From: an uncultured Mycoplasmatota bacterium
GTDB taxonomy: Bacteria > Bacillota_I > Bacilli_A > RF39 > UBA660
Assembly: GCA_900546055.1 (NCBI GenBank)
Contig: URBG01000004.1
Span: 1-54,198, forward strand
Direction: 5' to 3'
DNA: 54,198 nt
Shown: positions 44,849 to 53,460 of the stretch, piece by piece
Position numbering within the stretch: the first letter of the stretch is position 1
How the letters are laid out: each line of letters opens with the position of its first letter
Made by a program: the position numbers and the translations under genes
Notes under the pieces: model-generated
Database searches by the model: none
What the model saw: the letters and a program-made list of their open reading frames with translations, nothing else
Told to the model about the DNA's origin: nothing

Positions 44849-46063
44849 CTATCTACTAGTGAAACGTTTTCCCTCACCAGGTAGTTGAGTTAACCACACT
44901 CTTGGGTTCATGTGTGGCCCATTACTTAATGAGAAGAAGTCTTTTAAATATCTTCCTTTAAACAGTTTGAAGTCTAAGTGAGACCCAGTAGTACAACTAT
45001 CATAACTTGGATTACCACCTTGAGTTCCGATCTGAGTAGTATAGTAAACGGTTTGACCTGCACTAACATTAGTTGTTTTTAAATGATAGTAAACTGTTGT
45101 ATACATTTGACCATTAACATTATGAAGAATATAAACAATATTTTTCCCACATGATTGATTACGGGAAACAGTAATTACAGTTCCAGTAGTAATAGCATAC
45201 ACAGGAGCACCTTCATAATTAGTTATATCGATAGCATTATGACTTTTACCGTAATAGTTTTGTGTTACTCGTCCATTAGTTAAAGGAATGTAGAAGCCAT
45301 TGGCATTACCGCCGCCAGTAACTCCCCCACTACCGCTACTACTTCCTCCACCGCTTCCGCCGCCACCACTTACAGCTGGCGGATTTAATCTAGCTTCACA
45401 GGCAGACATATCTTCATAACCCTTACATCCTTTATTTTTTAAAAGATTAACATAATTCATTAGGTTTTTATATTCAGCATCGTATGACTGAGCGGTGTCG
45501 TTTAATTCATCGATTTCTTTTGATAGTTTTTGAATTAATTCATTTAATTTCTTTTGCTGTTCCTTTAACTCAATTTCTTTGGCTGCTAAATCTTTTTGTT
45601 TTTGTCCTAAAGTCTTAATGTCTTTATTATAGCCAGTAATTAAATCGTCATTATAGCTTGATAATTGTTCGGCCACTGAAACGCGGTAAATAAAATCAGT
45701 AAATGAGCTTGCGCCAAAGGCATATTCTAAATAAACTGATTCTCCACTTGTGATTTGGACAAACTTTAATATTTCTTTGATCTCTTTATCTTTATTTTTA
45801 ATCGATGCTTCCAAATTCTTAATATCAGTTTCTAATTTGGTGATGTCGGTTTGGATTGTTTGAATTTTCTTAGTTATCTCTTCTTTTTCGGCTAAGGCTT
45901 TTTTCTTTTCCTCTTCAGTCATTTGCTTTTTTTGTTTAGTTGATTGTGAAGACTTTAAGGCTTTTTCGGCTTTAGCAACATATTCATCTAAAGTTTCGGC
46001 TTGAACGCTTAATGGGATAAATAAAAGAAGACATAGGGCAAAACATACTAAATTTTTTTTCAT
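44849..46063 (-). CDS. Exported coiled-coil LytM protein, paralogue with altered zinc site
   Basis: 404 residues. Signal peptide (CFALCLLLFIPLSVQAE), coiled coil (~30-215), a Gly/Ser linker (SGGGGSGGGSSSGSGGV), and a C-terminal LytM domain. HxxxD is kept (KSHNAIDI), but the HxH motif reads GSHLDFKLF, i.e. His-Leu-Asp where the 43626 paralogue has His-Val-His, so one zinc ligand is Asp. It may be a regulatory, non-catalytic LytM protein (as EnvC and NlpD are) or use Asp as ligand. Operon order: 46720, 46063, 44834. Confidence 0.88.
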   Translation of the reverse strand: MKKNLVCFALCLLLFIPLSVQAETLDEYVAKAEKALKSSQSTKQKKQMTEEEKKKALAEKEEITKKIQTIQTDITKLETDIKNLEASIKNKDKEIKEILKFVQITSGESVYLEYAFGASSFTDFIYRVSVAEQLSSYNDDLITGYNKDIKTLGQKQKDLAAKEIELKEQQKKLNELIQKLSKEIDELNDTAQSYDAEYKNLMNYVNLLKNKGCKGYEDMSACEARLNPPAVSGGGGSGGGSSSGSGGVTGGGNANGFYIPLTNGRVTQNYYGKSHNAIDITNYEGAPVYAITTGTVITVSRNQSCGKNIVYILHNVNGQMYTTVYYHLKTTNVSAGQTVYYTTQIGTQGGNPSYDSCTTGSHLDFKLFKGRYLKDFFSLSNGPHMNPRVWLTQLPGEGKRFTSR

Positions 46064-46075
46064 TAATTACCACCT

Positions 46076-46720
46076 CTATTCTTTTAATGTTTTAACAGCT
46101 TTTTTATAGTCCGGCATATAGTATTCAACAGTATTCCAAAATGCCCTTGAATGATCGAAATGAACAAAATGACTCAATTCATGAATAATTACATAATCGA
46201 TAATTTTAAGATCATAACGGATTAGCTTTGCATTTAGGGTAATAGAACTATCTAGCTTATGATTAACACCCCATCTTGTTTTCATCGACCTGATTTTTAA
46301 TTTTGGATACGGAATATCTTCATCAAATAAGTTATAGCAGGCTTCTAATCTTTCTTCAAATACTTTTTTTGTTTGTTTAGAAAGCCACTTTTCTAATTTT
46401 GTTTCACTCGGTGTATATATCTTGTTACCATCGATTTCGATATCGTTAAATGGTACTATTATTATATCATATTTGTCGCCCAAATAATAGAAGTCTTGCT
46501 CGCGCTCTTGCTTGTGCTTTACTTTATTTAACGCTTTTCTTAAAAAATCTTCTTCACGATTAAGCATAGCTTTAATATCTCTTTTTGAAGTGAAAAATCC
46601 AGTTGTAACATAGATGGTTAAATCATCTTTGATTTTAATATAGGTATTTTTATTGTTTTTGCAAACTACTTCAACATTATATTTGTCGCCGTCTAGTTTA
46701 TATTCAAATGTTTTTTCCAT
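46076..46720 (-). CDS. YgjP-type metallopeptidase-like protein (DUF45)
   Basis: 214 residues. Zincin motif HELSHFVHFDHSRAFW (HExxH plus downstream residues), with RSMKTRWGVNHKLDSSITLN (substrate strand) just before, as in YgjP/SprT-like WLM peptidases. N-terminal half is a beta-rich YgjP region (EYKLDGDKYNVEVV). No signal peptide. First gene of the unit leading to the two LytM proteins (12-base gap). Substrate unknown. Confidence 0.88.
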   Translation of the reverse strand: MEKTFEYKLDGDKYNVEVVCKNNKNTYIKIKDDLTIYVTTGFFTSKRDIKAMLNREEDFLRKALNKVKHKQEREQDFYYLGDKYDIIIVPFNDIEIDGNKIYTPSETKLEKWLSKQTKKVFEERLEACYNLFDEDIPYPKLKIRSMKTRWGVNHKLDSSITLNAKLIRYDLKIIDYVIIHELSHFVHFDHSRAFWNTVEYYMPDYKKAVKTLKE

Positions 46721-46787
46721 CTTACCACCTTATATAATTTTATCATATTTTGTCATATTTTTATAGAGAAAGTTTTTGGCAAAAAAA

Positions 46788-46804
46788 GAAAGCTGTTAGC
46801 TTTC
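46788..46804 (-). terminator. Terminator after the arylsulfotransferase-like gene
   Basis: GAAAGCT-GTT-AGCTTTC then seven T residues on the minus strand. Confidence 0.85.
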
Positions 46805-46808
46805 ATTA

Positions 46809-48491
46809 TCATTGAAACCAAATACCATTAAAATCGTATTTAAATGCCCTATATGCGTATTTTTTGGATGTATAGTTAAATTGTATGATTAAGTTTCCAT
46901 CACTATCATATTCGCCAAATGAGTGGTCTTTCCCAGAGCTTGTGATGATATTTTCCTTATAATATTCAATACTACTAACAATACTGGAATATGGAACGTT
47001 AAAGCTTTGAATTAAAGTATAAGTCTTAGTTTTTTCATCAATTAGGTATTTATAAAACTTTGAGTTGGTACCTTTTTCATAAGTTCCAACACCTTCATAA
47101 TTTGACCAATCAAAGTTCGGTCGTGTTCTAGCACCACCATAGTTATTATTATAAATGGTTATATAATATTGACCATCCTCTAAACTATCATCTTCAGTAT
47201 AAGTAACCGTGTGCTGTCCCGCATGGGAAGTAAAGTCCCCTATTTTGGTATAGCTATATTCTTCGTAACTTGATTCATCAATCATGCTTTCATCAGCTAA
47301 AATATATTTTAATGTTGGATTTTCATAGACGTCATTTATTCTAATGATTGAACTAATTTCCCTAGCGCTTAATAAAATATCTTTACCATTTATTATTTGA
47401 AGACTATTTAAGTGAATCCAGTCAAGTTCATCACCACCATAGGTATTACCTTCTTCGGGAATTTCTGCGGTATCATAATAATCTTTAAAATAGTCTTTCA
47501 TATCTAGTAATTCTGAAACTTCCTTTGTCTCTAAATCTAAAGCGATTACATAATCTTCGATTGTGTCTTCTTTGTTTTTGTTAGCTAAAATAACTAGTTT
47601 GTTGTTAATTTCATCATAAACAAAATCATGATGCATTGTATACCCTTTAATACCATAAAAATCAATAATTTTGCCGGTACTGTCAACTTTAATGAATCCG
47701 TTGTTTTTATAACAATAAATCATATAATCGTCTTCAAAAATTATGCGATCAGTACGATATGACTTTAAGCCTAATTCTGCTCTTAAAACTCCATCATTAT
47801 CATAAAGATAAATATTAGAATTAAAGCTTTTATCATGTCCCAATAAAGCATATAAGCCGTCTGTTAAAGATTTCTTACTTTTACCTTTTTCAGTATCTAA
47901 TTTTGCATCAACTTTAGATTCACTTTTAGGCATTTTTATTTTTATTTTATTAGTTTTAATTGTTTGACCATTTGCCATTAACTTTAAATCAATGATATTA
48001 GTTTTGCTACTAACTAAGCCTATAATTTGATATTCATAATTAGAATTTTCTTTTTTAGTTAAGGTTTGTGAATAATCATTAGTACCTGTTGCTTTTATCG
48101 TATATGATAATGTAGCATCAGTGTCATCAGTATAATAAATATTTAATCCCGTATTGTTTGTTCCATAAGGGTTTAAAATAATTAATGGACTATCAAAGGT
48201 ATAATTTCCTTTTTTTAATTGTTTATTAATTTTATCTTCAATTATTTTTTGGTAAGTCTCAGTAAAAATATCAACATCGTCTGGAGCGTCAATAACATAA
48301 ATATTATCCCCTAATGTTTGATCTAGCTTTATATTTATATTTGCCCTAAGCCAAGTTTCATCTTCTAATAATTTAGCTTTTACTTTAGGGTAAATGTGGG
48401 TAGTGAAGGCAAAAGCAAAAACCGTAATCGCTAACAAAAAAACTAAAGGATGCTTATATCTTTTTAATAAGTTTAATAGATTTTTTTTCAC
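46809..48491 (-). CDS. Membrane-anchored arylsulfotransferase-like (ASST) protein
   Basis: 560 residues from GTG 48491 (AGGTG 6 bases upstream). One N-terminal anchor (HPLVFLLAITVFAFAFTTHIY), an Ig-like N-terminal domain (~50-190), then a six-bladed propeller of the ASST family. Motifs: IKGYTMHHDFVYD, LDWIHLNSLQIINGKDILLS, REISSIIRI, SHAGQHTVTY and RAFKYDFNGIW, which carry the His residues (MHHD, IHLNS, GQH) expected for sulfate transfer from aryl sulfates. It may sulfate phenolic compounds, but the acceptor is unknown. Confidence 0.8.
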   Translation of the reverse strand: MKKNLLNLLKRYKHPLVFLLAITVFAFAFTTHIYPKVKAKLLEDETWLRANINIKLDQTLGDNIYVIDAPDDVDIFTETYQKIIEDKINKQLKKGNYTFDSPLIILNPYGTNNTGLNIYYTDDTDATLSYTIKATGTNDYSQTLTKKENSNYEYQIIGLVSSKTNIIDLKLMANGQTIKTNKIKIKMPKSESKVDAKLDTEKGKSKKSLTDGLYALLGHDKSFNSNIYLYDNDGVLRAELGLKSYRTDRIIFEDDYMIYCYKNNGFIKVDSTGKIIDFYGIKGYTMHHDFVYDEINNKLVILANKNKEDTIEDYVIALDLETKEVSELLDMKDYFKDYYDTAEIPEEGNTYGGDELDWIHLNSLQIINGKDILLSAREISSIIRINDVYENPTLKYILADESMIDESSYEEYSYTKIGDFTSHAGQHTVTYTEDDSLEDGQYYITIYNNNYGGARTRPNFDWSNYEGVGTYEKGTNSKFYKYLIDEKTKTYTLIQSFNVPYSSIVSSIEYYKENIITSSGKDHSFGEYDSDGNLIIQFNYTSKKYAYRAFKYDFNGIWFQ

Positions 48492-48576
48492 ACAATACAC
48501 CTCATATTTTATATAAAAATTATAAAAGTATTTGGTGAAAACAAAATGAATGTCAAGTGAAAATTAAATGAAAAAA

Positions 48577-48597
48577 AGAAAGCTATTTTAGCTTTCT
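48577..48597 (-). terminator. Terminator after the YfcC-like gene
   Basis: AGAAAGCTA-TTT-TAGCTTTCT then TTTTTTT on the minus strand. Confidence 0.85.
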
Positions 48598-48604
48598 TTT
48601 GTTA

Positions 48605-50176
48605 TTACATAACTGTTAGTATGCAGCAAACTAATAAAACAATTAGTAGAACTGCTAAAGCGAATTTCCAAATGTATTTGAACCATTGTTTCCAAGATAC
48701 ATCGAAATAACTAAGACCAGCAATTAGAATAACACTTGTTGGGAATATGATCATTCCTAATCCATAAATTGATTGTACTAATAAACCTGCAATTGTTAAT
48801 GAACCAGCATCGAAGCTAGTTAAGTATGCAGCCATACTAGATAATAAATAATATAGATCATTGTAGAAGAAACTTCCATAGAATGCAGTAAGTCCAGTAG
48901 TTAAAACATTGAAGCCATCTGACATACCCATTGTTGCATTGAACATTGTATCAGTTATAGTTCCAGTACCACTATATGAAGCTTGATATAACACTGTTAA
49001 AATTAAGCTTGCTAAAGCGGCATAGATAGCAGTTGGTAACATTTTCTTAACACCTGCTATAAAGCTTTCAACGAATTGTCCTACTTTTAATTTGTAAATA
49101 AATGCGATTATAACAGCAGCGAATACCATCATAATGATGAATTCAACGTTACCCCAATAACCGATTTGACTAATGCCACTTAATAAGTGTTCAAAGATTG
49201 GGAAATCACCTATTTTAACGCTCATAATACTAGTATGAATGTCGTTAAATACATTGATTCCAAATGCATAATACCAGTTATACATACCAACCATAGTAAT
49301 TACAAGCATTAATACAAAGATAATTACTAATGGGATGATACTAACGCTTTTAGCATCTTTAACCTTTTTAACATCTTTGGCAACAGCCATGTTTTGTGTT
49401 GTCTTCTTGGTTGTCGTTTTTTTAGTTTTGTTTGCCTGTTTTTTAGCAGCCGGCTTTTTAGCTGGTGCTTTTTTAGCCTGACTTGTTTCTTTTTTAGCAG
49501 GCGCTTTAACTTCTTTCTTTTCCTCTTTTTCTACTTTTGCTTCTTTCCTAGGTGCAGCTACTTTGGCAGCCTTTCTATCCTGAAATTTCAAAACGAAGAA
49601 AATTAAGGCAGCTGTAAGAAGTACTAATAATACTACTTTAGCCCAGATTTCATTGTTCATGTCTAAAGTTAAAATGTTTTTAGTATATCCTGTTATATTG
49701 AAACCATATGTTGAACATACAGAACCAATTAACATTGCTCCTACAGTTGATGCCATAGCGGTAACTTTGTCATAATTCATTGCGAATAAAATCATGGCAA
49801 ATAATGGTACCAAGACAAATAATGGTAATACTAACCCAGTTACTGATGAAAGAACAACAAAGAAGATAATTGTAAAGATTAAGAATCCTTTTTCTTTACC
49901 ACTAAATTTCTTGTTTATTTTTTCAACCCAACTTGTTAATGCTCCTGTTTTTTCCATTACTCCATATAATCCGCCTATACATGCAAATACTGCAATATAT
50001 AAAGCAAATGTAAGTAAAGTTGAAACTGGAACATTTACTAAATCAAACAAACCAACAGCATCAACACTACCCTTGGTGAATTCACCATTAGAATAAGTGC
50101 CGACTGGAATTATCCAACTAAGAACGACAAAAATTAAGAAAGATATTCCAATTGCTTTAAGTAAATTCCTTTTCAC
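48605..50176 (-). CDS. YfcC/DcuC-like transporter with histone-H1-like cytoplasmic loop
   Basis: 523 residues, ribosome site GGGAGGT. Membrane protein of the C4-dicarboxylate/YfcC superfamily: FLIFVVLSWIIPVGTYSNGEF at the start is diagnostic (quoted in part: LSWIIPVGTYSNGEF), about twelve helices, two re-entrant-like regions (SSVTGLVLPLFVLVPLF; SYSGTGTITDTMFNATMG). Between helices 6 and 7 (~203-275) lies an 80-residue Lys/Ala/Pro-rich insert with repeats APAKK, KKPAAKKQANK, TKKTTTKK, much like the tail of histone H1 or HU. Substrate likely a carboxylate or peptide, not determinable. Single-gene unit. Confidence 0.8.
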   Translation of the reverse strand: MKRNLLKAIGISFLIFVVLSWIIPVGTYSNGEFTKGSVDAVGLFDLVNVPVSTLLTFALYIAVFACIGGLYGVMEKTGALTSWVEKINKKFSGKEKGFLIFTIIFFVVLSSVTGLVLPLFVLVPLFAMILFAMNYDKVTAMASTVGAMLIGSVCSTYGFNITGYTKNILTLDMNNEIWAKVVLLVLLTAALIFFVLKFQDRKAAKVAAPRKEAKVEKEEKKEVKAPAKKETSQAKKAPAKKPAAKKQANKTKKTTTKKTTQNMAVAKDVKKVKDAKSVSIIPLVIIFVLMLVITMVGMYNWYYAFGINVFNDIHTSIMSVKIGDFPIFEHLLSGISQIGYWGNVEFIIMMVFAAVIIAFIYKLKVGQFVESFIAGVKKMLPTAIYAALASLILTVLYQASYSGTGTITDTMFNATMGMSDGFNVLTTGLTAFYGSFFYNDLYYLLSSMAAYLTSFDAGSLTIAGLLVQSIYGLGMIIFPTSVILIAGLSYFDVSWKQWFKYIWKFALAVLLIVLLVCCILTVM

Positions 50177-50407
50177 TTTTTTCTACCTCCCATGGTAATT
50201 ATATCAAAGTTTCCTTATAATATAAAGTTTTTTTGTGAAAAAATTCCATTTTTCATAACATTTTCACACAAAATCAAACTAGAAAACTTTTTGTTTTAAA
50301 GCTTTCCTTATAATAAGGATATGCACTTTAAAAATATATTTTTAATCTTTTAAGAAATTTGAATGAGTTTTATGGTAAAATAGTTTATAGCTTAAGGAGG
50401 AATTTTT

Positions 50408-51346
50408 ATGAATGGATTTCCTTATTCAGATACTAATAAAAGATATCATACTTTAGATTATTTTTATAAACATAAATTTGACTCTAAGGTTTTTAAAGTT
50501 AGCTTAAATGCGGGATTTACCTGTCCGAATATCGATGGTAAAGTTGGGCATATGGGATGCATTTATTGTTCTAAAACTGGTAGCGGAGAATATGCCGGAA
50601 AGCCTACCGATGACTTACTAAAACAGTTTGAGGAGGTTAAAACCATGATGCATAGAAAATGGCCAAAGGCTAAATATATCGGATACTTTCAAGCGCGAAC
50701 TAATACTTATGCCCCACTTTCGGTTTTAAAAGAAAAATACGAAACTATTTTGAAATTAGATAACGTCGTGGGCTTGGCGATTGCAACAAGGCCAGATGCG
50801 ATTGATAAAGATTGCTTAGATTATTTAGAGGAACTTAACAAAAAGACTTTTTTAACCATCGAACTTGGATTGCAAACAATACATGAAAAAACTACTAGAT
50901 TAATTAATCGATGTCATGATTTAGAATGTTTTGATAATATGGTTAAGGAATTACAGAAAAGGAATATTTTTGTCGTTGCACATATTATTAATGGACTTCC
51001 TTATGAAACTAAAGAGATGATGATTGAAACCGTTAGGCACTTAAGCAAAATTGGAATTGATGGAATCAAAATTCACATGCTTGGCATACTTAAAGAAACA
51101 CCTCTTGAAAAATTATATTTAAAGAAACCTTTTAGTCTTCTTTCTGAAGCAGAATATGTAAACATAGTTTGTGATCAACTTGAACATTTAAATTCTAAAA
51201 TAGTAATTGAACGACTAACTGGTGATCCAATGGCTTCTGACTTGGTTGCGCCTACTTGGTTAACTAAAAAAGTTAGCGTTCTTAATGATATTGATAAGGA
51301 AATGGTAAAAAGGAATTCTTATCAAGGTAAAAAGGTAGATAATTAA
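50408..51346 (+). CDS. Radical SAM protein, YtqA/TIGR01212 type
   Basis: 312 residues, AAGGAGGA ribosome site. The iron-sulfur motif is at Cys39, Cys51 and Cys54 (CPNIDGKVGHMGCIYC), as in the TIGR01212 subfamily, not the common CxxxCxxC. Other features: IELGLQTIHEKTTRLINR, VVAHIINGLPYETKEMM, GIKIHMLGILKETPL. Related to the Elp3-like TIM-barrel enzymes; reaction unknown. Ends at a bidirectional terminator shared with the DGR operon. Confidence 0.9.
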   Translation: MNGFPYSDTNKRYHTLDYFYKHKFDSKVFKVSLNAGFTCPNIDGKVGHMGCIYCSKTGSGEYAGKPTDDLLKQFEEVKTMMHRKWPKAKYIGYFQARTNTYAPLSVLKEKYETILKLDNVVGLAIATRPDAIDKDCLDYLEELNKKTFLTIELGLQTIHEKTTRLINRCHDLECFDNMVKELQKRNIFVVAHIINGLPYETKEMMIETVRHLSKIGIDGIKIHMLGILKETPLEKLYLKKPFSLLSEAEYVNIVCDQLEHLNSKIVIERLTGDPMASDLVAPTWLTKKVSVLNDIDKEMVKRNSYQGKKVDN

Positions 51347-51354
51347 TCTACCTT
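51334..51354. terminator. Bidirectional terminator between ytqA-like gene and DGR reverse transcriptase
   Basis: GGTAGAT (51334-51340), 5-base loop, ATCTACC (51346-51352), with AA/TT extensions and T tracts both ways; it includes both stop regions. Confidence 0.85.
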
Positions 51355-52461
51355 TTAAAATTTCGCTTTATATAAAAATCCTTTACTATTTGCTTTAATA
51401 AAGTAGCCGTTGTAACTAGCTTTTACTAATTCGTAGTTAGGAGCATTTTGCTTTTTAAGTCGTTTTAGTTTGCGTTTAACACGTTTTTTTGTTTGATTAT
51501 TTATAAGCGTAATTAATCTTTTATCATTTAATTTAAATTTATAACCTAAGAAGTTCATGCCTTTGTCTAAGTCATAAATTTGGGTTTTCTTATTTAAGGT
51601 TAATTTAACTTTGTCCAATTCTATTTTGATTTTTTCAAGACATTCTTTTAGATATTCTTTATCGTGATGAAATAAAATGAAATCATCCATATATCTGACG
51701 TAATGCTTTATTTTTAGTTGCTCTTTTACATAATGATCTAAATGATTTAAATAGTAGATTGCTAAAATCTGGCTGGTTTCATTACCAATTGGTAGGCCTT
51801 TACCCTTAATATAATGTGGTAATGATTTCAATTGTTTTATTTTATTTTCTAAATCGGGAGCTTTAATTTCCTTTAATCTATTTATTTCTTTATTAATCAT
51901 TCGGTCGATGTGAATATTTATATATTCTTCATCAGTACTATGAACAATATTAGAAATTAAACTTAATATTTCGGGATCGTCTATATCTTTATTTAATTTT
52001 TCTAAAAGTATTTCATGATTTATATTATAAAAATATTTACTGATATCACATTTTAGGGCATATACTTTATCGTGATTTTGTTTGAGTGTATTTATATATT
52101 TTTTTGTATAGTAAATACCGGCTTTTGTTCCTTTGTCCTTTCTGGTGGCTACATTCATTTCAATGAGCTTAGGGGTTAAAACTGGAAGTAAAATATATTT
52201 GCTAACAAGATGATTTACGATTTTATCATACATGATTTCACTCATAATAATACGATATTTAGGCTTGGAAATTAGAAAAAGATTATAGCGATGATGAAAA
52301 TATTTTCTTTCATTTAAGGTATCAAATACTTTTACAACATTACAAGAAAAAGCTAGTTCAAAACGAACCAGCTTTTCTTTATGGCAGGTGTTTGAACGGA
52401 TATTTCTATACACTTCAATTATTTTATCAATTGATAAAATATCATCATAACATACTGCCAT
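51355..52461 (-). CDS. DGR-type reverse transcriptase
   Basis: 368 residues. All core polymerase motifs: LISKPKYRIIM (RT1-like, 64-73), catalytic Asp in ALKCDISKYF (Asp139), the DGR-typical KGLPIGNETSQILA (221-234; IGNxxSQ instead of the retroviral LPQG), YMDD (257-260) in HYVRYMDDFILF, and KTQIYDLDKGMNFLGYKFK (motif 6-7). No intron maturase or endonuclease domain, so it is not a group II intron enzyme. It copies template-repeat RNA into mutagenised cDNA with Avd. Overlaps the upstream membrane-protein gene at TAATG, last gene of the four-gene unit. Confidence 0.92.
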   Translation of the reverse strand: MAVCYDDILSIDKIIEVYRNIRSNTCHKEKLVRFELAFSCNVVKVFDTLNERKYFHHRYNLFLISKPKYRIIMSEIMYDKIVNHLVSKYILLPVLTPKLIEMNVATRKDKGTKAGIYYTKKYINTLKQNHDKVYALKCDISKYFYNINHEILLEKLNKDIDDPEILSLISNIVHSTDEEYINIHIDRMINKEINRLKEIKAPDLENKIKQLKSLPHYIKGKGLPIGNETSQILAIYYLNHLDHYVKEQLKIKHYVRYMDDFILFHHDKEYLKECLEKIKIELDKVKLTLNKKTQIYDLDKGMNFLGYKFKLNDKRLITLINNQTKKRVKRKLKRLKKQNAPNYELVKASYNGYFIKANSKGFLYKAKF

Positions 52462-53114
52462 TATTTACTACCAATACTATTTAAATAATAATTACCATTT
52501 TCTAAAACATAATTATATACTTGAATAGTACCTTTGTCTAAAATTTTATTAATATTATTTTTATCATAATCCCCTATTTCATTATTCTTTAAATCATAAA
52601 CTTTATTATTTTTAATATAAGCTACGGCGACATCAACTTCCAAAGTCTCATCTTTACTACTATATCCATAAAGTTTTGAAACATATTTTTGACTAGAACA
52701 CTTCTTTTTTTCTCTTGTTATTGTATCCCCATTTAAACTATAACTATATCCATCATATATATAGTTTTTAAACTCTTTAGGCCAAAGATCTTGTTGAAAA
52801 ACTTTACTAGCTGAAACTTGATATTCTTTTAATTCAATACTATCTTTTAAAACTTTATCTTTTTTCATTTGATTAAATATTAAGTAAAGTATAGATTCCG
52901 TGGTCATCTCATTTACGTTAGTATCTTTATCATAACTAACAAGCTCTGTACAATCATTAACTTTAACAGTCTTATAGATAGACTCAACTGTCTCATGTTT
53001 AACTGTTTGTTTTTCAATTTGTACAGGTTCATTTTTCTTAATAAAGAAAACGTAAATAAGAAAAGCAATGATAATAAGGCTAAGGGAAATTATTATTACT
53101 TTCTTTTTATTCAT
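52461..53114 (-). CDS. Single-pass membrane protein inside the DGR operon, unknown function
   Basis: 217 residues from ATG 53114 (GAGAGG upstream; an in-frame TTG two codons earlier is possible). One N-terminal helix (VIIISLSLIIIAFLIYVFF, residues ~6-24), basic start (NKKK), so N-in and C-out orientation is predicted. The ~190-residue outside domain is rich in Lys, Asp, Tyr and has three Cys (NDCTEL, KKCSS). No homologue recognised. It overlaps avd by 8 bases upstream and RT by 3 downstream, so expression is tied to the DGR. I know of no DGR where such a protein is an accepted component. Confidence 0.7.
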   Translation of the reverse strand: MNKKKVIIISLSLIIIAFLIYVFFIKKNEPVQIEKQTVKHETVESIYKTVKVNDCTELVSYDKDTNVNEMTTESILYLIFNQMKKDKVLKDSIELKEYQVSASKVFQQDLWPKEFKNYIYDGYSYSLNGDTITREKKKCSSQKYVSKLYGYSSKDETLEVDVAVAYIKNNKVYDLKNNEIGDYDKNNINKILDKGTIQVYNYVLENGNYYLNSIGSK

Positions 53115-53460
53115 TGGCAACTACCTCTCTCTTTTTTAAACCATAAACCATCTTTTTGATTTCTGTTATAAAACGACTAACAACTTCAAACTGATGTTTA
53201 CTGATAATCTTTTTGTCATAAGAAACTCGTACATAGAAATCTAGCATTGATAAATTGATGAGTAAATCTTTAATGTTTTTATCTTTAATACGAGTACTCT
53301 CATTGATGTTATAAGCAAATATATTTTCGATAACTTCATAACAAGTCTTTTCAATATTTTGTTTTAATACAACTTCTTTTTTAGGAAAGTTTGGAAGAAT
53401 TTTATTAATATAGTTAATGGTTTTGTAAGAATTATTTAATACTTTAAAATTATAATTCAT
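53107..53460 (-). CDS. avd: Avd: DGR accessory variability determinant
   Basis: 117 residues from ATG 53460 (AAGGAAG 7 bases upstream). Four long amphipathic helices: residues ~10-25 (NSYKTINYINKILPNF), KKEVVLKQNIEKTCYEVIEN, NIKDLLINLSMLDFYVRVSYDK and KHQFEVVSRFITEIKKMVYGLKK (in part). This is the four-helix-bundle pattern of Avd and of 23S rRNA intervening-sequence proteins. Avd forms a basic pentamer that binds the template RNA and RT and is required for mutagenic cDNA synthesis. The RT gene downstream makes Avd the right choice. Confidence 0.85.
   Translation of the reverse strand: MNYNFKVLNNSYKTINYINKILPNFPKKEVVLKQNIEKTCYEVIENIFAYNINESTRIKDKNIKDLLINLSMLDFYVRVSYDKKIISKHQFEVVSRFITEIKKMVYGLKKREVVANE

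Noticed and set aside
51355..52461. RT as part of a group II intron or retron
   Set aside because: No maturase or endonuclease domain, no intron domain V-like sequence next to it, and the IGNxxSQ motif plus Avd and an AAC-rich repeat point to a DGR instead.
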